Shown here in pieces: positions 19,540-29,749 of a stretch of 53,869 nucleotides of DNA. Under the pieces are notes generated by a model. It did no database searches. It was not told the origin of the DNA and was given only the letters and a program-made list of their open reading frames with translations. Positions within the stretch are counted from its first letter, which is position 1; each line of letters begins with the position of its first letter. The DNA is taken from contig NBIV01000348.1 of assembly GCA_003194525.1 (NCBI GenBank), positions 1 to 53,869 of the forward strand, in the 5' to 3' direction. A program made the translations under genes and the position numbers. This stretch comes from Gracilariopsis chorda. Its lineage: Eukaryota > Rhodophyta > Florideophyceae > Gracilariales > Gracilariaceae.

Positions 19540-21897
19540 CTAGCCGGAAGGAAGACCACTAAAACAACGCCACTGGCTGAGGATATCCTGCACGGGAAAC
19601 CTTACGAGCTGGGCTCTGGGCCGAACTAGACGATTCACCACCCGAGGGCTGCCCGTCCGAAGGTCTAAGCCGAAACGGTTGTCCAAGGCCGTCGCGACGC
19701 ATTCGGATAACACCTTCGTGGTATCCTCCAAAGTGGCCTCTATGGCGTCTTTGACCTCTCGGTTGCGCTGAACCAGCGAATGGTACCGTGAGGCCCGACG
19801 AACCCAGGATTGGGCAACGGGGAGAGCTTTCAATATACCAGTGAGTTAAAGGATAGCAACGGACGTGCAGACCTTCTTCAGGTCATCAAAAGCCCTCATA
19901 ATGGCCTCAGGGATAGCTGGCACAAGAGAAGGAGAAGCGACCAAGGAAGGGGCACTGTCAGGGACGCAGAGGACTGCGGAAACAGTGGATTTATGGACAC
20001 CTTTTGGGCCTCGACTACGTCGACGTCGCTCGCTGGTGCAAACAACGGAACAACCGACGTGGTTGGTACCGGAATCGCTGCTTGCTCTCGAACCGGAGGG
20101 TGAAGAAAAATTTCATGGAATTCAACGGCCTGAGGGTAGTAATGTGGTACGGACTGGCGCGCCTCGTTGACAGGAGCAGCCAGTAATGGTTTAGCCTGGT
20201 AGACATTTCCATCATTATGGCCTAGGGGGTGTCGCGGAATCGGGAAAAAGGCGTCGGTATCATAATCGCACCAAAGGAAACCATTGGTCTGCGCCCAGTC
20301 GACCTAGAGGACGTAGTCAAATAAGGCCTCGGCGTCTTCCACCCCGTACTCGGTACCTCGGGCGATGTCCTGCACCCTCAACCCACGGATAAACCGGACT
20401 AAGGACCTGGGGTAGAGCCACGAGTCGACCTTTAGCACTGGAGAGCACCTGCTAATTCCAGATGCGGTAATCATTCTGTTAGACGTTAGCTTGGACCCCG
20501 TAGCGAGTGGTATCCGGAAAGGCCATGAAACAGGACACGGCTCAGTTGGCGAAACGCACCTTCCAGGTCAACCAGGGCAGACATTTAGTGAAGTCCCCGT
20601 GGAGCTGGTAAGCGCGGTAGTCTACGACCGACGGAGTAGGGAACATCAAGAGGTTCGAAACATGCCCGATTGTGGGCTCAGGACCAGCGTTAAGCGGATA
20701 CAATTGGACATATAGAGAAGACCTGTGGGACGGGGGCATATCGTGAAACTCCAGTGGGTGCCAGTGCAAGAAGTACCTCAGGTTGGTGCGGAGGCAGTCA
20801 TAGGGTTCAATCATATTATTTGAGTAGGTCCGGTTGGATAACCAGTACAAGCGGTCGTATGGGGGCTTGATGCAAAACAATACGAGAAACATATGACCAG
20901 ACGGAGGAAAGTGGGCCTTAAGGTCGCTATGAATGGAATAAAAGTCCTCCAAGATCTTTTTCCACCGCCATGGGTAATCAGCCGTCTCGCCTCAACGGAG
21001 GAAGGGCATGTCCGGCAGAACGAGAGCACGGCAACGCGCGATCGAACGGGCATAAGCAGGAGGATGGTGCCAGCGGTTGTAACAAGAGTCCTCCTGGGAA
21101 TTCATCTTCTCGCAGGCATAGTTGGGATTCGCAGCAAACCAACCGGCGTCCAGATATTGGTCAGCATATCGCACGAACTCAGTTACCGAGCACGGCAAGT
21201 GAGAAATCTTTAGTTCCATAGAATTAAGGCCCAAAGTGTGGTCGTATTGGTTACCTGGAAGGGCATAAGCGCTTCCACGGACCAAAGCCATGTTGGAAAA
21301 AGGTATGGTGATAGCCGTCCGCGAGATGTGTTCGAGGCCGTCATAGGCCAACAGGTAGCCATGAGAACCCTTATATAATCCCAATGACATGGCATAGACG
21401 AGATCGATAAGCCGGCACAGCGGGCACGGCGCCAGGGGAAACCAATGGTCCGAAAGTTGAAAGGAGAGCGGAATGCACATTGACCTACCAAAGGGGCGAG
21501 AATGGTGAACGCCCCGAGACGGCAGAGGGAGATGTAAGCGACCAAAAGGTTGAGGCGACTCGGAGGGAAGTGCAAGTGCCCTTCAATGTGGTCGGAAGAA
21601 CGCAGAAGCACGTGGCGCGTCCTGATGTGGAATTTCCCTGGAAGACAAGGTAATCCCGCAGGCGACCAATGGTATGGTAGCGGCCACGTTCCATTTACCA
21701 TGAAAGCGACCAAATGGCGGAAAAGCGATGCCGTGGCCGTAGAATCTATGAAAGGCCTGGACTACCATTCTTTCTACCGAGAGGGCGGGTGGCTCAAGTG
21801 TGAATGAGGACACAAGCACAGCAACCGCACCAAGTGGAAGGCCGCCAATGGGGAAGGAATGGTACTTCAAATTGTGGTAAAACCAATCGGGTGTCAA
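19540..21897 (-). pseudogene. Long decayed coding region of unknown family
   Basis: On the minus strand one frame is open from 21897 to 20542 except for two TGA codons (21583, 20992), about 450 codons. Recognisable blocks include MALVRGSAYALPGNQYDH, NSMELKISHLPCSVTEFV, YADQYLDAGWFAANPNY and LFCIKPPYDRLYWLSN. Further left another frame continues with LVRFIRGLRVQDIARGTEYG and WAQTNGFLWCDYDTDAFF (about 20400-20220), and the last open stretch (19540-19833) is helical (RRASRYHSLVQRNREVKDAI). I do not recognise the protein. The order of globular part, proline-rich part and helical part could suit a gag or coat-like protein of an unlisted element, but that is only a guess. Confidence 0.5.
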
Positions 21898-23159
21898 GTA
21901 CTAGCGGGTAGTTCGGTTGGAAAACCTTTGGCGGGTGCGCGAGGTGGGCTCGACCTGAAGGATGGAAGTTGAGTAACCGAATGGGTGTGGCAGCATAAAA
22001 CCACTAGGGGTGTGAGACAACCAGGTGGGCTTACCGTAACCAATTGGTAGTGTTGGTAGTACGGTGCACACGCGTTAGTAAAGCCTGAAAAATCTTAGCG
22101 TAACCAAGAGCTTGACTGTAGAAACCAGTTGGTATTACACGTAGCCAAGAGGTGCTTGCCTTTACAATGCTTGGTGAGGGAGCGCTGCACCCACCTTAAG
22201 GGTGAGCGAGGCTGAACCTCAAGTGCACTCGGCTACGTGGTATACTTTGGGGCCAGCCCTAGTGGCATGGCCCCACACCACAGTAGCGGGGTGTCACTAC
22301 CTATCTAAAATAAGTAAATATATTAGTAAACTAATTAGTTAGCCACTCTAAACCCCCTATAAGAAATTTTTGCATTTTGAGGAGTGTGGTTGGAGTGCAA
22401 TTATCGAGGATTACACTCCATGCGCCTTCACGCAGAACTCCCAGTGCTTTCCAAAGTGACACCCCTGGCACAAAAAATTACGATTTTTTCAATTTTTGGA
22501 TGTCGCGCGGATTGCAATCGGAGTGCGCCCGCTGTTACAGCATTGCAATACGAGTGCAATTTGAATGCAAATTGTATCAGCAGCACTCCATCCGCGTACC
22601 ATCGGTGCTCCATGGAGCTTCCAATGGTACACCTCGTATGTAGGCTAGAAATGTAGATTTCTAACCCTCCGGATGACATCCTTTTGACTTCCATGCGTGA
22701 TCCACAACAGCCATTCACCCTCCCTTTGCACTCATATTATTCCAAAAAATTCTTCTAGGGACCACGTGGCACACTTACAAACTGGTCCAGTGCGCGTTGC
22801 ACTGCCCATGTGGTCAGATATCACTGTATCACAGACTTGCCCCCCACCGACAGGAACGCCTTTGTAGCTGTACACCCTGGCCCAGTGGCCAGTGTCTGTG
22901 AACCAGTTTTGTCGGGAACCCCGGCGCGTGGCTCAGCACGCGTAGCAGCCATTTGGTAATCGGCTCGACGGTCGGCCGTGCATCTTCCTTGTGGTAGATC
23001 CAGACCCGAGGGTTCCCACTTGGCCTCAACAACCCATCCCGTACCCGCTGGTCACTTGCCTCTTCGGAATAGAGCGACACTCTCCTTAGATTTTGGTCCT
23101 TTTCGTTCCTTTTGGTGACTTCTCCTCGTAGGTGCGGCCGCGACAGCGACAATTACACC
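21898..23159. other. No assignable gene; contains short GAGTGCAA repeats
   Basis: I see no convincing coding sequence here. The motif GAGTGCAA occurs near 22394 and 22553, and GGAGTGCAAT/ATTACACTCC forms a small imperfect hairpin near 22393-22419. The reverse frame at 22829-23152 is open for 107 codons without any motif I know. The segment could contain an unrecognised LTR of a neighbouring element. Confidence 0.4.
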
Positions 23160-24971
23160 ACTCGGATGGCTGAAAAATTGAAACCACGCTGCCCCTTCAC
23201 GGTTTCGGGTCCCTGCATTACACGCCTCTACCTTTGGTCGGTATTATCTATTCGGTCTATTGTGGGTGCGACGTAGGCGCGCCACGCGAATGGCCGTTGG
23301 TCTTCCTCCCAATGGGTTAGTCCTGATCAGACATGTCATCCGTCCCCAACCCGACGAAGTGGTTCTCTTTTTGGACTTGGAAGCGCGATAGGGCTCGCCA
23401 GCACACCCACCAATTCGTGCTGGAGAGGCGCTACCGCAGCGTCATACTCCTCTCAAGACGACACAGGACATCGATGCCAAGGGGGATTGGCCAAATACCT
23501 ACTCAGGTCACTCCACGCGGAGGGAACGGCCTTCCAACCTTTGGCGTTTTTCTACTGCCTCGAGGAAGTTCACTGATGGTTCGCATTCAACGGATGATGG
23601 GGCTCCTCCAGCGCTCACGGGAGCAGGTCCAGATCCCCATTCAACCATTCGGAACGACTCCCGTGGTTAAGCGGCTCAATCGCTCCAAATCCCTGGGAGA
23701 TGGGCAGACTCCCAATAGTGGCCGAGGCAGCGGTCGCGGACACCGTTAGGCTTCTCAGAGCAACTATTTAGACCCTGTTCCGATCCCTGGGACTTCTCGC
23801 ACCGCTCCATCAGCTGTTTTTCCTATGTGCCAACCGAATCCGCACCCTCTCCTCGTTGGTGAACCGTTTCACCGCTGAGATGGTTATGAAACCGCTCTGG
23901 AGAACATTGACCCCTGCATCTTCGATTCCAATTATTAGCCTATCAATACCAACTCGGTTCAGGCTCTAAACGAATATGATCGACCCTTCGTGGATGCCTA
24001 TGTCACTCACAGCCAATTGAATTGCGAACGCCTAGCGAAGATTCCCACCTATAGGGCTCCTCCACCACGTGGTAGATCAGCCGATCGGTGGTGTTTAATT
24101 CCAAGCGGCGTCATACACCCTTCTTGTATGTTATACCTCCGATGGTTCCGTCTGACTTTCCCTTCTTCCGTGGTTTCCAAGAGGCAAATTACTTCCGCCG
24201 AGTGGTTTGGTTCCTATATGATATGGGTCAATTCCTTCCATTCCAGTTGGCAAGGCTATTGCCGGTTCAGTCCGATCCGTTCCTTTAGTTGGCCTTTTGG
24301 TTCGACGCAATGGCGGGCACCTCGACGGTATCGAAAGTGCTTTGCACTGACTCCATCATTGTTTTATACGGTACTTCAACCGCTCGGGTCCTCCGAATGC
24401 CATTGCGGCCATTAATGACCTGACCAGTTCCCTTCCGGTCTTGGCACGGCGAGAGGCTCAAAGCGATGGCTTCCACCGCTTCCGGAACCAATTCCAGCAC
24501 GCACTGTACCAGGCGGTGACCTACCATGTGGGAGCTCTTTCCCAGATAATTGACGATACGCCCTCGGCTCGTACTTCTAATAATCAACAGGCTGTCATGG
24601 GGCTGACTCAACCATTCTGTGTTCTGGCTGCAACCACACCAGCCTGCTTTCAACCACCAACTTCTACCGGCTTCAATTCCCATCCAGTTGTTCCGTCCAT
24701 GGCTCCGTTCGGTACTGTGCTCCTATTGGGTAAAACGGCGCAGACCCACCCGGGGTATCCCAATCGTCCTCCACCAATTCCAGTTACACAGGGTTTACCA
24801 TCTGGTCAAGCCAGTACATCGACTGGTCCGTCTGTCATGGCAGGTACTACTCCTGTTGGTGGCTCCAGTACCGGTGGGTCGGCCAGTCACAGACGTGGCC
24901 AGGGATGGAGTCTGCCAGGGCCTACGTTACCTCTCGGTCGGGGGAGCAGACGAGGCGTCTATGGTACTTGA
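23160..24971 (+). pseudogene. Decayed coding region of unknown family, plus strand
   Basis: Coding-like blocks alternate between frames: AKYLLRSLHAEGTAFQPL (about 23500), AEAAVADTVRLLRATI and LLAPLHQLFFLCANRIRTL (about 23720-23850), ALNEYDRPFVDAYVTHSQLN (about 23970), VVWFLYDMGQFLPFQLARLL (about 24210), and a last open stretch 24441-24971 that starts helical and becomes Pro/Ser/Gly-rich, ending GRGSRRG. The succession of helical segments then a low-complexity basic end is gag-like. Its helical part resembles that of 19540-19833 in spacing, so the two unknown regions may be related. No family is proposed. Confidence 0.4.
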
Positions 24972-25113
24972 TCTCCGTCTGGTTATGTTCCTTAAAGTGC
25001 TGCTTCTTCGTCGCCTTTGAACAATCTTGTGGGTGCCAACATGCATAAATATGTTCTGTTGTTAGCTGAGTTGTTGTTAGTCCCTTTCTAGTTATAAACC
25101 TCATGGTATTGCT

Positions 25114-25404
25114 TCAAAAATTTCTCCCCTCCCCCTCCTTAGCGTCCATGCACGGCTTTGGAGTTGAGGGATCCAGTTGGTGGGGTTTCATTTCGTTTGC
25201 GCCAATACCTTGTGAGGACGTTATTACGTATGTGGTGGGGTGGTTCCATGGTCTTCTGGAAAGCAATCCACCTATACCACCTTGCACGGTACCTACTTCC
25301 GAATATGGTGAACTCGTGATCAACGATGGAATCAATGACCCTTTCGGTTTCTGTTGGTACATTTCCAAGAGATTGTGTTTCGTTTTGTGGTGGTGGTGTT
25401 CCAT
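25114..25404 (-). pseudogene. Tail region of element D ending in a purine tract
   Basis: This 96-codon frame follows the GPY module at a distance of about 280 bases. It has no known fold, is rich in Pro, Ser and Gly, and ends with MDAKEGEGRNF. The DNA behind KEGEG is CTAAGGAGGGGGAGGGGAG (about 25123-25142), almost the same purine tract as in the A and C elements. It may be the tail after the integrase, or the polypurine tract before a 3' LTR that begins TGAAGC at about 25115. Confidence 0.45.
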
Positions 25405-25679
25405 TTTAAATCGTTGAAGCAGAACGAGCAGCCCTAGGGTCTGTGGTTACCGTCTTTGGTCCGACTGGTTTAGTGCTCTCATCGGGTGACGTATTAGAGT
25501 CCGAGTCCCTGGAAGATTGTTGTTCCAATTGGGTTGATGGAGCTGGAGCAAGGGTGCTCTGGGTTGCATCAAGAACTGGTTGGTGCGTTGGCCTGCGGGG
25601 CTTTCATAACCCTATCAGCCGAGACGGTGTGCTACAGGATGGTTACCGTGTGGTAGTCTGCTGTTATAACCTCGTAAGG

Positions 25680-25990
25680 ACCAGTTGACTTCGGCAGTAG
25701 CTTGCAGTTTATCTCCTCTGCTACCATCCGGTCTTCTTCCTCGTCATTCGGGACTAGCTCAGCACTATTTGGTGGGACATCCACGAAAACGTAGTCCCCG
25801 ACTTCTACTTGGTAACCCTTTGCACGTTCTGGTCAAAGTACTTCTTGTACTGCTCTTCAGCTGCGGTTATCTTTGATGATGCTACCACAAGGGTTTCCCT
25901 CAACCTTCGTAGAATATCGCTCTTTATCTGAGTGGCAGATTGTGTCACAGAGGCACGGCGGCTCGCCGGACCAGATTTAAGGTGAATCGC
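25680..25990 (-). pseudogene. pol: Integrase remnant of element D: N-terminal linker joined to C-terminal GPY module
   Basis: Near 25990 VYREGYVVRRFT is the linker normally followed by the HHCC zinc domain. Instead the sequence goes almost at once to SDILRRLRETLVVAS and EEQYKKYFDQNV, then VEVGDYVFVDVP and LLPKSTGPYEVITADYH, which is the C-terminal region with the GPY module. The zinc domain and D,D35E core are absent, which shows an internal deletion. Confidence 0.75.
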
Positions 25991-26196
25991 CTGACTACAT
26001 AGCCTTCACGGTACACATCGAACTGCGTATCCTTCTACCCAACAAGGTGTAGCAATGACGTGCAATACCTATCGGTTGCTTTCTATCGCAAGAATTTCTC
26101 TTTTTGAATAGGAGAATATTCCTCCTCCTCCACTGCAAAAACGCCACTCGGTGCGTCGTCTGTGACGATAAATAGACGGAATTCTTCCTCTTCATT

Positions 26197-26969
26197 TTAG
26201 AAGGGACCTAATTCAGTTTCTTTTCCCTGTCCATCCTTAACCAATTGGGTAGTGAAGCACGGCATATCGTTCTCCACTGATTCCTTTTCCAACCCATTGG
26301 TATTCAAGCGTGACATGGCATCGGCCACGTTATGCTTTATCCCTAGGCGGTATTGTACCTCATGCTCAAACTCTGAGAGTCTCAACGTCCATCTGGCTAG
26401 CCGTCCAGAAGCGTCTATGAGGCCAAATATCCACCTTAAGGCATCTTGATCTGTCCACAAGGTAAACATCGTTACATATAGGTAAGCACGGAGCATCAGC
26501 ATGCTCCACACCTGCGCTAGGCATTCCTTCTCCGTCATGGTGTAGTTCTGCTTGATTCTGGTGAGCTCCCTACTCCAGTAACCAATTGGTGCCTTGCTCC
26601 CATCCGCTTGGTCCTGCATAAGGCAGCATCCTACCTGAACGGAAGACGATTCCGTATCAACTGTGTATTGATAGCCAGACTTGGGTAAAGCCAATATTGG
26701 TGGCGGGATCAGGGCAGCATTCAGTTTCTGGAAAGCCTCGATCTCGTCCTTTTCAAGGTATCCAAACCGATATGGTTGTCCTTTTTGCAGTTTCCTATTA
26801 AGGGGAGCTGCAATCTTGGCAAACCCCTTGGTAAACCGACAGTACACATTGCACACACCAGTGAAGCAGCGAATATCCATTTGGGTCTGTGGGAGCCCAG
26901 CTCCCTGAAACACTGAGATATTATAATCAGATACCCGTTGGGGTCTTGGGCTGATCATAGGGCCCAGAT
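26197..26969 (-). pseudogene. pol: RNase H of element D
   Basis: The frame 26197-27045 is open for 282 codons. RNase H residues are in YTVDTESSSVQVGCCL, TMTEKECLAQVWSML and LWTDQDALRWIFGLID, followed by LGIKHNVADAMSRLN, the normal end of the domain. It is the longest intact segment of this element. It stops at 26197, and the linker to the integrase continues in another frame (YCTSLLHLVG, VYREGYVVRR). Confidence 0.88.
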
Positions 26970-27609
26970 AATCCACCGTTTGGTCGAAGAAGACACATTT
27001 GCGTAATTTGAACATCACCCCTGCATCCTCTAAGAGCTGGAGCACCGTTCCGACGTGCCCAAACTACTCTTCAACCGATCGAGAATAGATAAATACGTTA
27101 TCTATACACACCAGTGCGGCCTGCCATCTTACCTTCGATAGGATAATGTCCAGAGCTCACTGAAACGTAGCTGGTGCGTTCTGCAAACCAAATGGCATTC
27201 GTAAGAAAGGGAAGAGACCGGAATGGCAGGTGAATGTAGTCTTGTCCGTATCCTCCTTAGGTATGTCCAATTGCGAGTAATCGCAATTGGCATCCAGTGT
27301 GGTGAAGACTCTCGTATCTCCGAGGGAATCGATACATTCGTCCATTCTGGTTATCGGATTCGAATCCCTGACCGTAACGGAATTTAGTTTTCGATAGCCG
27401 ATACAAATCCTCATTCTGATATCTCCCTTCTTCTGAACCAATACCACTGGGCTGCCCCACTCCGCATATGCGCGTTCAATAACCCCTTCCTTCAACATCC
27501 TTTCCACCTCGGACCTGCCCGGTATGGTTATTGGTGTATCGTCTTGGCTCCAAAAACTGAGTTGATACCGTGTTGCGTGGTCTTGATCATCCCTATGTGG
27601 CCTGACCAC
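26970..27609 (-). pseudogene. pol: Reverse transcriptase of element D
   Basis: GVIERAYAEWGSPVVLVQKK, ICIGYRKLNSVTVRDSNPI, VFTTLDANCDYSQLDI and FLRMPFGLQNAPATFQ are clear RT blocks, followed by a stop at 27157. The catalytic block then reads ALVCIDNVFIYS, so YxDD has become CIDN and the polymerase is inactive. VDYLGPMISP at about 26965 opens the connection domain. Confidence 0.88.
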
Positions 27610-28049
27610 ATGGCACTGAGTGGATCCAATAGGTCGAGGATGCCGTCTTTACAAGGTTTCCCTTCGGACCCTATGGTTTCATCCTCTTCCCAATTGGTAT
27701 TTCCGTCCGGTGTTGGTGTTGCTTCGGCATTTACGGACATGGTTGAGTTCTTGTTTTCCGCAGTTGGTTTCCCCAACTCCTTAAGGTGGAGTTCTCCGGA
27801 GGACCTTAATGTCGTCAGGGTAAATATGCTACCCGGAGCAGGAGATGGAACTCCAACAACGGTGTTTTTCGGTAATTTGGCCATATGATTGCTGAAGTTG
27901 CTTAAGCATACCTGAAAAGTTTCATTCGGTATATTGTCCACGATTCCGTTCGCCATCATCGTCATGTAGCGTTCCAATACATTAGGGTAGCTTTCTATTG
28001 TTAGCAAAACCGGTCGGTCGCATACCACTTTGGCTACGACTTGGTGCAT
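27528..28049 (-). pseudogene. pol: Protease-RT spacer of element D
   Basis: A 173-codon open stretch begins after the protease position. VVAKVVCDRPVLLTIES, YMTMMANGIVDNIPNETFQV and LSNFSNHMAKLPKNTVVG align with VMVQVNSRQHGVRI, QLAVANGIVNVTPDVPFRL and VANLGTKPQYLVKNQVIG of element A. The later part is acidic and ends LLDPLSAMWSGHIGMI, matching LREFTTMWDGSLGEI. No protease active site is visible upstream. Confidence 0.75.
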
Positions 28050-28138
28050 GGGCGGAATTCGAATGGACTTCGCTATTCGAATCTTATTGGATACTGTCGC
28101 CGACGGGGTTTCCTGTCTCGTATCTGATGCGGTTCTCG

Positions 28139-28530
28139 AAGATACCAGGGGACTGGCCGAGTGCCGAGGTACGTGATCTCAGGTTTATATATGTAAAAAT
28201 TTTAATTAGTTCTTTTGAGCAGTTCCCGGAGGTCAGAGCGCCTCGTCGACCATATAGGTTGGTTCGAGTACCGCCGACTTCGATTAAAGACAAGCACCAT
28301 CGCAGTCTTCTTGGTACCTCAGCAGTAGACGCCAAAGTCCTCCAGGCCATCGCTACTATTCTCCCCACTGTAGGGACTTGAGATAGCGCCTGCCCATTGT
28401 GCCTCGCTGGCAATTGGTGCCCGCGTCACTAGTAGACCCTGTGGATTGTCACCCCAGTGGCTGTCTCTCTGCCGCTACTATCCCTCAGTAGACTACTACT
28501 CCAGTTGCCCAAAGGTAGTATTCTACTACA
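28139..28530 (+). repeat. Second copy of the element G type LTR (probable solo LTR)
   Basis: The segment matches 8698-9101 over most of its length, for example CCGAGTGCC.AGGTAC, GGTCAGAGCGCCT and AGGGACTTGAGATAGCGCC, and ends TATTCTACTACA. No primer site follows, and the sequence beyond (AATATCTAGAG) is unlike that after the G LTR. It is oriented against the D element next to it, so it is most simply a solo LTR inserted upstream of D. I did not find a clear target duplication because the left end is uncertain. Confidence 0.7.
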
Positions 28531-29689
28531 AATATCTAGAGCCAGAACACCTTGGTTAGGAAAGGGTCACCGGGCTGATGGGGCATGAAACGCCGCACTA
28601 AGTACTTATCATTCCAAAAACGGGTGTGAAATATTTAAAAAAGTAACTAGAATTCATCGCACAATGTGTGGTTCACGTCCACTACTGTGGCCAACCACCA
28701 ACTGACTCTGCCCCGTACCACGTGTCCAAATCACGAAAAGCAGTGGACCAAAAACCGATTCTTTTGGTAGAATGATTAAGTAACAAGATATCCCCTTCAG
28801 AGGACGTGCATTTCAGCTTTGTGCTTCTATTTTGAGGTATTGGTGGTCGTACTTTGTACTTTGGTTGGATTGCAATATGTATTTGGGAAACAGATCGCGG
28901 CGAGTTGTTTTGTCCATGCCTAATAATATGGGACCAAATGTTTCGGATGGTACTAAGCTGAGGGTTGCTGACAGCATTTCGGACATTTTGGTGATAAATT
29001 GCTCCAGACTAGCTGGATCAATGAGATTTTTTGGATTTATGTTGATAGGTATCACTGCTTTGGTGATTGCGGCGTAGGTTTCAATTCTAAATACCATGGA
29101 GCTAGTCGGTGGTATTTATTTCCATTAGATTCGGGGGTCATTGTTCATAGTTTTGTGACTTTGAGTGGCGTTGTGGTGTCTATTCTTGTGGATGTGTAGG
29201 CTGATAGTATTTTGACATAGCATTTGTATTTCTTCGTTGCAGTACTTGTTAAATTCGAGTCGAAGACGGCGGGCTTTGCACGCATCTACGGCGACGTCTG
29301 TTTTGCGTAGCGGGGTGTCAGAGAGTCGGCAAGTTGTTGCTCTACGGATGGGTAAGGTCCATAAAACGTGAGAGGGAAGCCCTGGCTTCGCCAATAAGTC
29401 AATTTCCTGGAGATCTTGCGTGAGCATTAGATGTTTCTACTGTAATATTTGACATTGAGCGTATCAGACAACGTGCTGACAGACATGTCCATATGAGTTT
29501 GGTTTTCTTAGAAGTATGATTATGATGAAGCTTTTCTGCTCTCCTAAAGTTAACACGTTATGTTCATTCTTTAATTTTGGGTAACAAGGAAAAGCCGGCT
29601 TTGGCCGCAGGGCGCGCTTCGTGCGGCTTCCGAGAGTTTGCATAAAATATCCGCACAAATTTTGGTTTACTCATAAACTAAATCATGTC
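28531..29689 (-). other. Unassigned segment with two weak minus-strand frames
   Basis: Two open stretches on the minus strand (29427-29125 and 29097-28813, about 100 and 94 codons) read DACKARRLRLEFNKYCNEEI and PKNLIDPASLEQFITKMSEM. The second has the feel of the segment after the endonuclease domain of non-LTR elements, but no catalytic motif is present. A GC-rich hairpin, GCCGCA..TGCGGC, lies at 29601-29626, downstream of the Helitron helicase. Confidence 0.3.
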
Positions 29690-29749
29690 AAATCAATGAA
29701 GCGCCTCTACAAAGTCTACAGCATCTTGTAAGACAGGGTTTCTGATGCG

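Larger units (their letters stand above)
25114..28049 (-). mobile_element. Ty3/gypsy element D (protease spacer to integrase C-terminus; integrase core deleted)
   Basis: The minus strand carries the protease-RT spacer, RT, RNase H, the start of the integrase region and its C-terminal module. Wording differs from A, C, H and F, so it is another lineage. Stops and frame changes are scattered, and about 170 codons of integrase core are missing near 25980. Gag and protease upstream are not recognised. A G-type LTR lies just beyond its right end in the opposite orientation. Confidence 0.85.

Noticed and set aside
25090..25120. 3' LTR of element D starting TGAAGC right after the purine tract
   Set aside because: No second copy of the sequence that follows was found in the window, and its other end could not be placed; kept only as an alternative for the tract.
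25114..25404. A four-His run and metal-binding protein in the D element tail
   Set aside because: The His codons come from a local CAC/CAT repeat, and neighbouring sequence fits the low-complexity tail of an integrase.
28813..29427. Non-LTR retrotransposon endonuclease or RT fragment
   Set aside because: General resemblance of one segment only; no catalytic residues or RT motif are visible.
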